64,000 nucleotides of DNA from Methanobacteriota archaeon. Lineage in GTDB: Archaea; Thermoplasmatota; E2; JACPAO01; JAHWKR01. The position numbers and the translations under genes are program-made. Below are positions 1 to 9,869 of the stretch, piece after piece (positions within the stretch are counted from its first letter, which is position 1; each line of letters opens with the position of its first letter). The DNA lies in assembly GCA_019347805.1 (NCBI GenBank), contig JAHWKR010000009.1:1-64000 (forward strand), given 5' to 3'. Under the pieces are notes generated by a model. It was given only the letters and a program-made list of their open reading frames with translations. It was not told where the DNA came from and did no database searches.

Positions 1-5
1 GGGGT

Positions 6-36
6 CTGGGGGAGGGGACGAAGTCCCCTCCCCCAG
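6..36. repeat. Perfect hairpin (13-bp stem, 5-nt loop), possible terminator
   Basis: ctgggggagggga-cgaag-tcccctcccccag read directly. Confidence 0.7.
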
Positions 37-237
37 TGACCCGGCCACGCCCTCTCATCATCCCTCTTTTTTGCACTCCCTTCAGGAAAATGCCCAGAAC
101 CCTTATCGCCTGAACCTGGGCTCCCTCTCCTGTGAGGACCCCTCGGCACCTCCTGGTGGCAGACGATCGTACCACCCGTCAGAGGATCACGCCAGGCTCC
201 TTTTGAGTCTCCTTCCGCTCCTTCAGCTCGAGAGCCC

Positions 238-2508
238 ATGCGCCCCCTACGACCATTCGTCCTTCCCGATGCCCGCCGCACCCTCCGAGCCGTGCTGCTC
301 GCCCTCGTCGTCGCTCTCTTCCTCGGCGGCGGCCTCGGCTTCGTCGCCGCGGCTGGGGACGAGACCGACACCGACCTCGACACGCTCGCGTCTTCGTTCG
401 GGACCGCCGAACCGATGATCGGGGACCGGGGCGTCTACACCAAGGAACAGGTGAAAGTGGACGACGGCACGCGCACCACGATCGAAGAAGAGGCCCGTTG
501 GGCGGACTTCGAATGGGTCGAACACGGACCGGTGTGGGACGTCCATGGAAAAGCCCGCCACACCGTCGGGCTCGTCTTCGACGAACCTTCCCTCTTTCCT
601 GAGACCGGGCGGATCGGTGACGAGAAGAGGACATGGCTGGTGGACCCGGCTTCGGCGGCCGCGCATGCGCTCCTCATCCAAAGCATCCATCAGATGAGCA
701 TGACCGTCCAACCGCCGCTCGGCGACGATGGGACGGACCACTACCGCTTCGAGAACGTGAACATCCATTATCCACCGCGCGCCGACGACGAGCCACTCTT
801 CTGCGGGCTGTTCCACTCCCTGCAGGGGACGACCGAGGACGTCCGCGACGGGATCGTGCTCCTGCCCTTCTGTCGCCTCGATTCGTGGGGCGGACCCCCC
901 GAGGGCACCCTTTTCGAACCCGAAGCGGTCGCCCACATCGGTGAAGAGACGACACTCGTCCTGCACGCAGCGGCCGATCCCACCGTCGAGAAACCCTGGG
1001 AACAGGTCAATCCGCGCGGGCCCTATTACCACGACTGGCAAGCGACGAGCACCGACATGCGTGTCTGGCTCAGCCGCGACAGTCCCTACCCGCTCCGCAT
1101 CGAAGCCCACGACGTGGTAAGCGGCTTCATGGAGATCTACCGACTCGCCGGTCTTGAACGAGGTGATGCATCCATGTCCCCGGCCTCTCCGCTTCCCCCC
1201 GACCTGCCCACCATCGAGACCGCTCCACTGCGACCGTGGGGACCCGACGACACCGACGCCGTGCACCCCTATTCCCTCGGTGAGGCGTTCCAAGGAGCGC
1301 GCGACGATCCCACCTACCCGGGACTTCGAGACTTCCTGGAGCGGTTCCCTGACGCGGACGTGACCGGCGCCCTGACCCATCCAGGATCCAAGCACGATTG
1401 GGTCTTCACGGTCACGAGCGACACGCACTACATCGCCGTCTGCGCGAGCCGACGGACGGTCGAAGCGGATGGAACGACAGGTCCGCAGATCGCGCGGCAC
1501 GAGACGTGCGCCGAGGAGGAGCATGACTGGCTCGCCTACGCGTTCTCCACGGCCGCCGCCAAGATCCGTAGCCTCCAAGACGTCTGGAGCGCCATCCATC
1601 CGGACATCGAGACGAACGGTCGGATCGACTATGGCTTCTATACCGAATGCGGCGACTCGTGCCATTATTTCATCACGATCGGGGTCGAGCGGACGACACA
1701 GACCGAGCGGCTCACACCATTGCGTGCAGAAGGGGACAGTGAACGCACCACCGTCCGCCACACGGTCCATTTCGGCCACGACGGCCGCATCCTGAAGATC
1801 GGGAACGCCACCTCGGAACGGAAGATGGATGGCGGGACACCGCTCCCTGATCCGGGTGACGACGACCAGGATCCTGTTCCGCTCACGATGGCCGGCTCCG
1901 TCTGGGTCCTCCCCGACTCCGGACCCATCGTCGGCACCGCACTCGTCGCCTTCCTCACCGGCCTCGCCTATTGGCTCTGGCCCACGGTCAAGTCGGGCCT
2001 CGCCCTGCCGCTCTTCAGCCGGGTGCAGCGCGCCAAAGCGCTCGATCATCCGGTCCGTGCCGAACTTTTTTCCGCGGTGGAGACCGAGCCGGGCATCCAC
2101 TTCCAGGAGATGGTGCGACGAACAGGCCACGCCGAGGGACAAGTCCAACACCACCTCGGCAAGCTCGTCGACACGGGGCTCCTGCAGGTCAAGAAGACGA
2201 AGGGCTACACCTGCTATTTCCCCGGCGGACGGGTCGACCGCGCCACGCTCGCCTCGGCGGGTCTATTGAAATCGGACGGGGCGCGGAGCGTGTTCACGGC
2301 TGTGGCGACCACGCCCGGAACGAGCGGTGCCGACATCGCGGAGGCGACCGGTCTTGCCCGACAGACGGTCGCCTACCACCTCAAACGTCTGGTCGAAGCG
2401 GGGCTTTTGGAACGGGAACGGAACGGAGCGCAAGTGCTCTTCCGGATCAGCGACCAGGGCGCGAAGACGGCCGGCGCTCCAGCCGGATCCGACGCTGCGG
2501 CCGCCTGA
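238..2508 (+). CDS. Membrane-anchored transcriptional regulator: signal/TM, large extracytoplasmic region, second TM, two C-terminal winged-helix domains
   Basis: 756 aa; N-terminal hydrophobic segment, TM near GTALVAFLTGLAYWLW, then two ArsR/MarR-like wHTH segments (RTGHAEGQVQHHLGKLVDTGLL; ATGLARQTVAYHLKRLVEAGLL). Confidence 0.75.
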   Translation: MRPLRPFVLPDARRTLRAVLLALVVALFLGGGLGFVAAAGDETDTDLDTLASSFGTAEPMIGDRGVYTKEQVKVDDGTRTTIEEEARWADFEWVEHGPVWDVHGKARHTVGLVFDEPSLFPETGRIGDEKRTWLVDPASAAAHALLIQSIHQMSMTVQPPLGDDGTDHYRFENVNIHYPPRADDEPLFCGLFHSLQGTTEDVRDGIVLLPFCRLDSWGGPPEGTLFEPEAVAHIGEETTLVLHAAADPTVEKPWEQVNPRGPYYHDWQATSTDMRVWLSRDSPYPLRIEAHDVVSGFMEIYRLAGLERGDASMSPASPLPPDLPTIETAPLRPWGPDDTDAVHPYSLGEAFQGARDDPTYPGLRDFLERFPDADVTGALTHPGSKHDWVFTVTSDTHYIAVCASRRTVEADGTTGPQIARHETCAEEEHDWLAYAFSTAAAKIRSLQDVWSAIHPDIETNGRIDYGFYTECGDSCHYFITIGVERTTQTERLTPLRAEGDSERTTVRHTVHFGHDGRILKIGNATSERKMDGGTPLPDPGDDDQDPVPLTMAGSVWVLPDSGPIVGTALVAFLTGLAYWLWPTVKSGLALPLFSRVQRAKALDHPVRAELFSAVETEPGIHFQEMVRRTGHAEGQVQHHLGKLVDTGLLQVKKTKGYTCYFPGGRVDRATLASAGLLKSDGARSVFTAVATTPGTSGADIAEATGLARQTVAYHLKRLVEAGLLERERNGAQVLFRISDQGAKTAGAPAGSDAAAA

Positions 2509-3180
2509 TCACGGCCGCTTCCGCACCAGCATCATCCCGTCACGCACGGTGAGGAGGACGTTCTCGACCCGGTCGTCCGCCCGCACGTGTTCGTTGAAGG
2601 CGACGATGGCGAGGTCACTCGTCTCCTTCGGTTCCAGGACGGCGCCGCCCCAGAGCGTGTTGTCGACGATGATGAGGCCGCCGGGCCGGAGCCGTGCCAG
2701 CGCCGCCTCGTAGTAGACCAGGTAGCTTTCCTTGTCGGCGTCGATGAAGACGAGGTCGAACGGCCCCTTCTGGCCGATGATGGTCTCACGGGCATCGCCG
2801 ATTACGCTCACGATCTTTTTCCCGTGCGGGCTCCTGGACCAATGCTCCTGGGCGATCGCGACCGCGTCGGCGTCGACATCCAGCGTCACCACTTCGCCGT
2901 CCTCCGGCAGGGCCTCGGCCATGGCGAGGGCCGAATAGCCGGTGAAGGTGCCGACCTCGAGGACCCGCTTCGCCCCGATGGCGCCGACGAGGAGACGCAG
3001 GAACGCCCCCTCGAGCGGTCCGACCTGCATCTGAGGCACATCGGTCCTCTCCTTGGTGGTCGCCTCGAGCGCCTCGAAGACCGGCCCCATGGGCGTGCTG
3101 TGGCGTCGGGCGTACTGTTCGACCGTCTCGGGCACCAACGTGAGCATGATCCGTCCACCGGGCCGCTCGATATGGACCAT
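2509..3180 (-). CDS. SAM-dependent O-methyltransferase (catechol/caffeoyl-CoA type)
   Basis: VLEVGTFTGYSALAMAEALP...VFIDADKESYLVYYEAALARLRPGGLIIVDNTLWGG. Confidence 0.88.
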   Translation of the reverse strand: MVHIERPGGRIMLTLVPETVEQYARRHSTPMGPVFEALEATTKERTDVPQMQVGPLEGAFLRLLVGAIGAKRVLEVGTFTGYSALAMAEALPEDGEVVTLDVDADAVAIAQEHWSRSPHGKKIVSVIGDARETIIGQKGPFDLVFIDADKESYLVYYEAALARLRPGGLIIVDNTLWGGAVLEPKETSDLAIVAFNEHVRADDRVENVLLTVRDGMMLVRKRP

Positions 3181-3192
3181 TCGGTCGCGGTG

Positions 3193-3879
3193 CTACACCA
3201 CGACGGGCACCCTGCGGTGCACTTCCAGGGGTTCGTCCTCCACCTCGTCGAAGTCGAGCACCCACGGCTCGTCGAGGGCGGCCTCGCGCCACTCACCGAA
3301 GGCAGGCAGGGCGAGGACGGCGTCGCGATACGCGGCGACCTCAGGCTCGAGCGGCACGGAATAGGTCCAGAAGCGCGACATGACCGGCGCATAGAACGCA
3401 TCGGCGGCCGTGAACGCACCGAACAGGAACGGGCCGCCGTCGCCGAAGCGACGACGCGCATCGAGCACCAACTCCTGGACGCGCGCGATATCGGCGGCCG
3501 CCTCGGGTCGTTCGCGGTACGCGAAGCTCTTGCCGAGGTTCATCGGAAGCGCCTCGCGCAGCCTCGAGAAGCCGGCGTGCATCTCCGCGACGATCGAGCG
3601 CGCCAAGGCACGCGCCTCCCGCCCCTTGGGCCACACCGGTGCAGCCGTCGTCTCCGCCAAGTGCTCCGTGATCGCGAGCGTGTCCCACACCGTGACATCG
3701 TCGTCCACGAGGACCGGGACACGACCGGCCGGGGACCACTCCGCGATACGCGCCGCCGATTCCGGCCGGTGGAGCGCGACCAGCGTCTCCTCGAACGGGA
3801 TGCCCAGGGTCCGCATGAGGATCCAAGGCCGGAGCGACCACGACGAGTAGAGCTTGTTGCCGACGAGAAGGCGACGCAT
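3193..3879 (-). CDS. Glutathione S-transferase family protein
   Basis: MRRLLVGNKLYSSWSLRPWILMRTLGIPFEE...GRVPVLVDDDVTVWDTLAITEHLAE: thioredoxin-like GST N-domain plus helical C-domain. Internal Met chosen as start. Confidence 0.88.
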   Translation of the reverse strand: MRRLLVGNKLYSSWSLRPWILMRTLGIPFEETLVALHRPESAARIAEWSPAGRVPVLVDDDVTVWDTLAITEHLAETTAAPVWPKGREARALARSIVAEMHAGFSRLREALPMNLGKSFAYRERPEAAADIARVQELVLDARRRFGDGGPFLFGAFTAADAFYAPVMSRFWTYSVPLEPEVAAYRDAVLALPAFGEWREAALDEPWVLDFDEVEDEPLEVHRRVPVVV

Positions 3880-3950
3880 CAGGGGCGCCGAGCGGCAGAG
3901 GGCGGTTAAACCCGTCGCCGATACCCTCTGTTCGGCCAAGGCGACAGAAA

Positions 3951-3960
3951 GCCTATAAAG
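3951..3960 (+). promoter_or_regulatory. Archaeal TATA box upstream of the LVIVD lipoprotein
   Basis: gcctataaag about 30 nt before ATG 3990. Confidence 0.45.
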
Positions 3961-3989
3961 AACCAGAAGACCCGACCGTATGGTCGAAG

Positions 3990-5297
3990 ATGCTGTCCAG
4001 AGCCTTCCTCGTCGTCGTCACCCTTCTTGCGATCAGCCTGTCCGGCTGCATCTCGGACGAGGGCGGACCTGCTTCTGACGCGGAAACGGTCACCGACACC
4101 GCCGCTGAGATCCTTGCGCGTCTCCAGGGCGACGCCGCGGCGCTTGGCTGCGAACCGTCCTACACCAAGGGTGAGACAAGCCCCATCTTCCGGGAGATCG
4201 GCACCTTCGACACCGCAGAGATCCGCTACGGTGAGGCCGATGTCGTCCACGGCACCGACTTCGTGGTCTTCGCGCGCTACGGCGGAGGCGGCTTCGACAT
4301 CCTGAACGTCTCGAACCCCTACGACCCCGAACATGTGGTCGGCTTCCCGATCCCGGTCGAGACCTCCTACACGCTCGACATCAAATCGTCACGCGACGGC
4401 AAGACGCTGTTTTCTGGCGGCCGCGGCAGCATCACCATCATCGACATCTCGAACGTCACCGACCCGGTCATCGAGAAGACCGTGGCGTTGCCCTACGAGG
4501 CGGCCGCCACCCGGGCCCAGGCCCACATGATCCATGTCGCCGAGATCGGCGGCGAACAATACCTCTTCGTGGCGAGCCAATGGGGACACGGCGTGCTCAT
4601 CTTCAAGCTCCTCGGCGAACCGGGCGCGCGCGACCTCAAGTTCCTGACCTATTTCGCGCCCGCCATCGGCGGCCCCATCGCCGCCCACGACATGATGGTG
4701 ATGCACGACCCCGTCGAGCAGGTCCCCATCCTCTGGGTGGCGAACGGCATCGGCGGCTTCATCGCCGCGGACGTCACCGACCCCGCGAACCCCTCCATCG
4801 TCTCCTACACACCGGAAGCGGACCCCTATCAAGGCTACACGCATACCGTCTCCGTGACCTTCTACGGCGACAAGCGGATCGCGGCCACCATGGCCGAACT
4901 CGGCGCGATGGCGCTCAAGGTCTACGATGTGACCGACCTTGCGACCCCTATCTTGCTCGGTACCTGGACCATCTCCCCGGTCCCCGACCAGACCCAGCAC
5001 AACACCCAGATCATCGGCGACTGGCTCTTCATCGGCCACTACCAACACGGCGTCCTGCAGTTCAACCTCTCCGCTTATGTCGCCGACCCTGGTGCGCTTC
5101 CTGCTTATAATTTGGGCGCCCTCTCACCTGTGATCGGCGGGATGGAACCGTTCGCGCAATACCTGCCCAACGACAGCACATCGACCTGGGAGACCATCAT
5201 CGTCAACGGCGTCCACTATACGACGGCTGGCGGGATCCGGGTGGCGTTGAACGGTTGCCTGGATGCGGGGGAGAAGGAAGCGCGGGCCTACGTGTAG
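3990..5297 (+). CDS. Secreted lipoprotein with LVIVD/beta-propeller repeats
   Basis: Lipobox LLAISLSGC; repeats such as FDILNVSNPYDPEHVVGF and ITIIDISNVTDPVIEKT. Confidence 0.78.
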   Translation: MLSRAFLVVVTLLAISLSGCISDEGGPASDAETVTDTAAEILARLQGDAAALGCEPSYTKGETSPIFREIGTFDTAEIRYGEADVVHGTDFVVFARYGGGGFDILNVSNPYDPEHVVGFPIPVETSYTLDIKSSRDGKTLFSGGRGSITIIDISNVTDPVIEKTVALPYEAAATRAQAHMIHVAEIGGEQYLFVASQWGHGVLIFKLLGEPGARDLKFLTYFAPAIGGPIAAHDMMVMHDPVEQVPILWVANGIGGFIAADVTDPANPSIVSYTPEADPYQGYTHTVSVTFYGDKRIAATMAELGAMALKVYDVTDLATPILLGTWTISPVPDQTQHNTQIIGDWLFIGHYQHGVLQFNLSAYVADPGALPAYNLGALSPVIGGMEPFAQYLPNDSTSTWETIIVNGVHYTTAGGIRVALNGCLDAGEKEARAYV

Positions 5298-5300
5298 GGC

Positions 5301-5684
5301 TCAGACGCCGACAATGCGGTCCGGGTCCAGGCCGACGCGCACGAAGTCCTTCGGGTTCGTCGTGTAGAGGAGGTCGTCCTTCCGTACGTGTCCCGCGATC
5401 ATGGCGTCTCTCACGAGCCGTCGCCAGACACGGTCGTCCACCAGTCGGACCGCGATCCGTTCCGCCTCCGACTCGGCGAACGGCTCCACACCGATATGCA
5501 TGCGTTCCAACCACGCCCGGAAGCGCGCCACATCGCCACCGTCACGTCTCACCTGCCGCGCGCGTTCCATGAACGCCACCGCCGGCAACACGAGGGGTAC
5601 GTCCATCTGGGCGATCTGGTCCATCGCGCCTGGGCGCCAGAGTACGCCGGTGTCCAAGACGATCCTCACCCGGGCCATTCCCAC
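5301..5684 (-). CDS. PIN-domain toxin (VapC-like)
   Basis: RIVLDTGVLWRPG...VRDAMIAGHVRKDDLLYTTNPKDF; overlaps the upstream antitoxin ORF. Confidence 0.7.
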   Translation of the reverse strand: MGMARVRIVLDTGVLWRPGAMDQIAQMDVPLVLPAVAFMERARQVRRDGGDVARFRAWLERMHIGVEPFAESEAERIAVRLVDDRVWRRLVRDAMIAGHVRKDDLLYTTNPKDFVRVGLDPDRIVGV

Positions 5685-5902
5685 TCTTCCTTGGGCGGCT
5701 CAGGTCGCGTCAGGAACTCTTTCAGCCCCTTCACGTAGCGCTGACGGTCTTCCCTGACGGACTCGGAGTGGATGCCCATGCGGAGCACCTCGCTCTCGGT
5801 CGTGCCGCGCCGCTTCGCGACGCTGGTCAGCTGTTTGGCCTCACTGGGTGTCAAACGGACCTTCTTCACGACGGTGTGCTGCTCCATGGACGCGCTCACC
5901 AC
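5666..5902 (-). CDS. RHH-like antitoxin partner
   Basis: VVKKVRLTPSEAKQLTSVAKRRGTTESEVLRMGI; overlaps the PIN ORF by 19 nt. Confidence 0.62.
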   Translation of the reverse strand: MVSASMEQHTVVKKVRLTPSEAKQLTSVAKRRGTTESEVLRMGIHSESVREDRQRYVKGLKEFLTRPEPPKEEWEWPG

Positions 5903-6000
5903 TTCGCCTCATAGCGGGGCTTCGACCAGACCTCTCCTTCTGCCATCTCGATGAGCAGGTGGATCGCTCGCCGCCTGGCCTCGACCCGATCCTGGTCCAT
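5896..6000 (-). CDS. Small ORF upstream of the toxin-antitoxin pair
   Basis: MDQDRVEARRRAIHLLIEMAEGEVWSKPRYEAKW; stop overlaps the antitoxin start. Confidence 0.35.
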   Translation of the reverse strand: MDQDRVEARRRAIHLLIEMAEGEVWSKPRYEAKW

Positions 6001-6139
6001 GAGCACCCCTATGTGTGGCCCGGTTCTTGGATTTTGTGGCCCTGACCAGGGGTCCCTCTGGCCGTCCCGCCCCCGACAACCCTTATTCGACCCCTCCCCC
6101 TGGGTCGCCTGCGCCGTGGTGGCGCCGTGAGGACCCGAG

Positions 6140-7351
6140 ATGGACACGTACCGCATCGACCACCCGCTCGTCGCCGACCGTGTACAACACTTCCCCGAGA
6201 GCGTCATCCGCGACATGTCGCGCGTCGCCGCCGAACACAAGGCGATCAACCTCGGCCAAGGATTCCCCGACTTCGATCCGCCGAAGGAGATCATGGAGGC
6301 CGCCAAGAAGGCCATCGACGACGGCTACAACCAATACGCCGTCACCTGGGGGGCTCCACAGCTTCGTCACGCCATCTCGAGTAAGCTGAAAGCGTTCAAC
6401 AAGATCGACACCCACCCCGACCAGAACATCGTCGTCACCTGCGGCGCCACCGAAGCGATGATGGCTTCTCTTCTGGCCACGGTCGATCCCGGTGACGAGG
6501 TCGTTATTTTCGAGCCCTTCTACGAGAACTTCGGACCTGACGCTGTTGTGTCTGGGGCGAAGCCTGTGCACGTGCCTTTGCACGAACCTGAGTTCCAACC
6601 CGACGAGGAGCTCCTCAAGAAGGCTTTCCACAGGGGCACCAAGGCGGTCATCGTCAACACCCCCGGCAACCCCACCGGCCGCGTCTTCACCGACCCCACC
6701 TTGAAGCTCATTGCCGATCTGTGTGAAGAGAACAACGCCCTGGCGGTCACCGACGAGATCTACGAACACATGATCTACGACGGACTGCACCACACCTCCA
6801 TCGCCACGCTGGGGGACATGCATGAGAGGACCATCACCATCTGCGGGTTCTCCAAGACCTATTCTGTCACCGGGTGGCGTCTTGCCTACACGGCCGCTCC
6901 GAAGCCCATCACGGACGCCATCAAGCGGGTGCATGACTTCTTGACGGTCGGGGCTGCTCATCCTTTGCAGATCGCCGCCGTCGCCGCACTGGAACTGCCT
7001 TCATCTTATTACGACTGGCTGCGTGACACCTACGACAAGAAACGCGGCATCCTCCTCTCCGCTCTTGAGAAGGCCGGCTTCAAATGCTACCGGCCCAACG
7101 CCGCCTACTACATCATGACCGACATCACGGACTTCGGCTTCGAAGACGATTTCGCCTTCGCCTACTGGCTCACCAAAGAGATCGGTGTCACGCCGGTTCC
7201 AGGGAGTTCGTTCTTCGCCGACAAGGAGAAGGGAAAGCAGATGGTCCGGTTCGCTTTTCCGAAGAAGGAAGAGACGCTGAACGCTGCGGCGGAAAGGTTG
7301 GCGGGGACGAAAGAGAAAGCTGAGGCGAGGGTGAAGGCGGAGGTGGCTTGA
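6140..7351 (+). CDS. PLP-dependent aminotransferase class I/II
   Basis: INLGQGFPDF...NTPGNPTGR...ICGFSKTYSVTGWRLAY. Confidence 0.93.
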   Translation: MDTYRIDHPLVADRVQHFPESVIRDMSRVAAEHKAINLGQGFPDFDPPKEIMEAAKKAIDDGYNQYAVTWGAPQLRHAISSKLKAFNKIDTHPDQNIVVTCGATEAMMASLLATVDPGDEVVIFEPFYENFGPDAVVSGAKPVHVPLHEPEFQPDEELLKKAFHRGTKAVIVNTPGNPTGRVFTDPTLKLIADLCEENNALAVTDEIYEHMIYDGLHHTSIATLGDMHERTITICGFSKTYSVTGWRLAYTAAPKPITDAIKRVHDFLTVGAAHPLQIAAVAALELPSSYYDWLRDTYDKKRGILLSALEKAGFKCYRPNAAYYIMTDITDFGFEDDFAFAYWLTKEIGVTPVPGSSFFADKEKGKQMVRFAFPKKEETLNAAAERLAGTKEKAEARVKAEVA

Positions 7352-7507
7352 GGGGATGGTTTGGTTCCCGCGCGAAAACTGTGGAAATGTTCAGGTTGGC
7401 AAGATGCGGGATGAGCAAACAAGTTCGGCCGATGCGCGCGAAGCGGGCTCGTTTAAAACATGAGGTTGGTTTCAGGGCATGTTAGGTAGAAAACCGCTGA
7501 TTATCTA

Positions 7508-7517
7508 GTTGGGAGGC
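7508..7517 (+). repeat. Integron core-site half (5' boundary of cassette 1): G|TTGGGAGGC
   Basis: Exact reverse complement of GCCTCCCAAC at 8880-8889 at the other end of the cassette. Confidence 0.72.
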
Positions 7518-7542
7518 TTTCAAGATTGGCAGGCTCAATAAC

Positions 7543-8880
7543 ATGAAGACCGTACAAATAGCGACCAAAGCCGATCTAGAAGCAGCGATTAGTCATTTGG
7601 ACCGCCCTTCCCTGTTTCGAGGCCAACGCCGTCACTACGTTGACGATGACGACCGCCCCTCAATCGTGACCTCGATGCACAGGCAGGGCTGCAAACCTCC
7701 CTTGCAACACAAGTGGTCTCGATATGCGGAAGAAGTGCTCAGGGCCCTATCATTCGACAAGGATCGGACGGTGGACCTTAACGAGGTCCAGGCGGTGCTA
7801 CAACACTACGGATGGAGATCATTTTTCATCGATGCCACCGCTAGTCCGGCGGTGGCCAGTTGGTTCGCTGGACACCAATACTCGGAGAATCTTGTCCTTG
7901 AAATGGCGCAGGACTGTTTCGAGCACCCACTCGTCGCTGCCCACACGGCTGCTGAGTATCAGCCTAACGAAGGAGAAGCAGTTCTGTATGTCTTCTCAAT
8001 GGATCGACTTAGAGAATCTAATATGCCTACCTTTGATCTAAGCGTATTGACGTCGGAAGACTGCCGGCTTCGTCCTCAAGTTCAGGAAGCATGGCTCGTA
8101 GGAGTTTCATCAGGAAAACTCCCATCTGAGACCATCAGCCACGCTATACACGGACCTGCTAACGCATTCGCCGAGTATGCCCTGGATTTTGGTTTCGCCA
8201 CCACGCCGGACTTGTTCCCCGGTCGCCACGAAGACCCCATCTTAGCCCTGCTCTTGGCGGTGCCTTGGACGCACATTCCAATTGACGGGCAGATTGAAGG
8301 CTACTGCCGAGGTCTACCGTTGCCCGAACACGACCTTGATGTTATCAAAACCTACCCGCCGTGGATAGCCTTTGTACGTGATTTCTGGATTTCAGACAAG
8401 CCAAGGGAACCGGGTTCGCCGATATCAGATGCTACGTTCTTTCGAGTGCCGGAAACGGCATTTTACGTTTCCATGCAAAACCCAAGTGCCTCATTTCCTA
8501 CGATAACTGCCGAGCTCCGCAAACGCGGTACCATTGTGCTGGAATCTGAAGGACTGCTGGGAATTCCCGAATTCCATCCCAGTAATGACTACATGAAAGG
8601 GCTCCATCTCGTGCTCGATAGTGATGGCTGCGCAAAGCTCTCTGAAGTTTCAATTGAGCACCCCGGGAGGGAACCAGCGGGAATCGGCCTTATGCGACAC
8701 TGGACATACGAGATTCAGGATGATGGATTATGGCAACGGTCAGACAAGATTGGACAGTGCGAATGCAACAATTATCAACGCCACGAGGCAAATTTCCGCA
8801 GGCTAGCGGTATTCGAAGACTTCCTTTCAAGTGGGTGGTTCGATAGGCTCGACGACGAAACCTTTGTGTTCAACCAATAG
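7543..8880 (+). CDS. FRG-domain-like protein (cassette 1)
   Basis: LDRPSLFRGQRRHYVDDDDRPSIVTSMHR near the N-terminus; stop codon adjoins the attC R'' site. Confidence 0.65.
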   Translation: MKTVQIATKADLEAAISHLDRPSLFRGQRRHYVDDDDRPSIVTSMHRQGCKPPLQHKWSRYAEEVLRALSFDKDRTVDLNEVQAVLQHYGWRSFFIDATASPAVASWFAGHQYSENLVLEMAQDCFEHPLVAAHTAAEYQPNEGEAVLYVFSMDRLRESNMPTFDLSVLTSEDCRLRPQVQEAWLVGVSSGKLPSETISHAIHGPANAFAEYALDFGFATTPDLFPGRHEDPILALLLAVPWTHIPIDGQIEGYCRGLPLPEHDLDVIKTYPPWIAFVRDFWISDKPREPGSPISDATFFRVPETAFYVSMQNPSASFPTITAELRKRGTIVLESEGLLGIPEFHPSNDYMKGLHLVLDSDGCAKLSEVSIEHPGREPAGIGLMRHWTYEIQDDGLWQRSDKIGQCECNNYQRHEANFRRLAVFEDFLSSGWFDRLDDETFVFNQ

Positions 8881-8947
8881 CCTCCCAACAAATCGCTCCA
8901 CCCGACCCTCCCTGCGGTCGGGCGAGTGAGCTCTACCGTTAGGCACC
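8880..8947 (+). repeat. attC: attC-like integron recombination site #1
   Basis: GCCTCCCAAC-AAATCGCTCCACCCGACC-ctccctgc-GGTCGGGCGAGTGAGCTCTACC-GTTAGGC; 7-bp apical stem, bulge in the L''/L' stem, GTTRRRY core. Confidence 0.78.
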
Positions 8948-8996
8948 TACAAAACCGCGAGACACCCGCAGAAGGTGAAATAGGAGGACCAGCAAA

Positions 8997-9869
8997 ATGA
9001 AAATCGATCTAATGGGTGACGCCGAGCAGATTGCGCGGAGGGTACTGACCAACGAAGGACATACGATTCCTGCCGCCACGCCGGCAGATGACGTGATACG
9101 TAACTTTCTCAATGTAACCCGACGAACGATTCCGCCCATGGCATACAGAGTCCACACTTCGCAAGCCCTTAGCGCGCGAACTCTTTCAGCAGACTACCTG
9201 GCGGGGCTCGACGCTCTAAGAACCGAAGCGAAGAAGGGAACGCCGCTCAGGCCTCGGCTAAGCCGGCGGCTCATGCAGGCAGACTACGAAGACATGATGC
9301 TAAACGACTGGGGCATTCATCACCTCCACCTCGGAATGACCATAGAGGCCGACGGCTTCGTCAAGCGCACAGATGTCATTGCTTTTGCGATTGCACAGCC
9401 GGAATCGGGTGACCTCTACCTGATCGATGCACTTCCCCACGCAGGTGCCTTTGTCCGCCAAGAGTTGTTGGCGGCTATTGAGGATGACTGGCCCCATTTG
9501 CTCGACCCTTACGTGCTCAAGGGCGTCGAAGTCACAAAAGGAATATCGGATGAGGAACTGTCCTCATGGCGGAAGGCAGGGACGAACGCTGTTGTCGTAA
9601 CACCCGGCGGCCGTCAAATCGCAGCAATGGGGGGAGGAGTCTCCACCGCCATGACAAGCATGGCGGATCAGCGCGCATTAATGCACATCAAGCAAGTGTT
9701 GCGACAGGTCGAAAAGGATGTTCTTGCCGACGCCAGCAGAATTGAGCAAGCCATAGGAGTTCCGTCTTCGACCATGGATATACGACTAGAGGCATTCGGA
9801 GACGAGGTGCTGTTACGAGAAAACGAAACGGGAATCCGGTTGCGATGGCCAGGCGCGGAGGGTGCCTGA
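8997..9869 (+). CDS. Conserved hypothetical protein (cassette 2)
   Basis: 290 aa, DYEDMMLNDWGIHHLHLGM motif; stop codon lies inside attC #2 R''. Confidence 0.6.
   Translation: MKIDLMGDAEQIARRVLTNEGHTIPAATPADDVIRNFLNVTRRTIPPMAYRVHTSQALSARTLSADYLAGLDALRTEAKKGTPLRPRLSRRLMQADYEDMMLNDWGIHHLHLGMTIEADGFVKRTDVIAFAIAQPESGDLYLIDALPHAGAFVRQELLAAIEDDWPHLLDPYVLKGVEVTKGISDEELSSWRKAGTNAVVVTPGGRQIAAMGGGVSTAMTSMADQRALMHIKQVLRQVEKDVLADASRIEQAIGVPSSTMDIRLEAFGDEVLLRENETGIRLRWPGAEGA

Noticed and set aside
247-2154. 635-aa minus-strand ORF
   Set aside because: Antisense shadow of the membrane wHTH regulator; no recognisable motifs.
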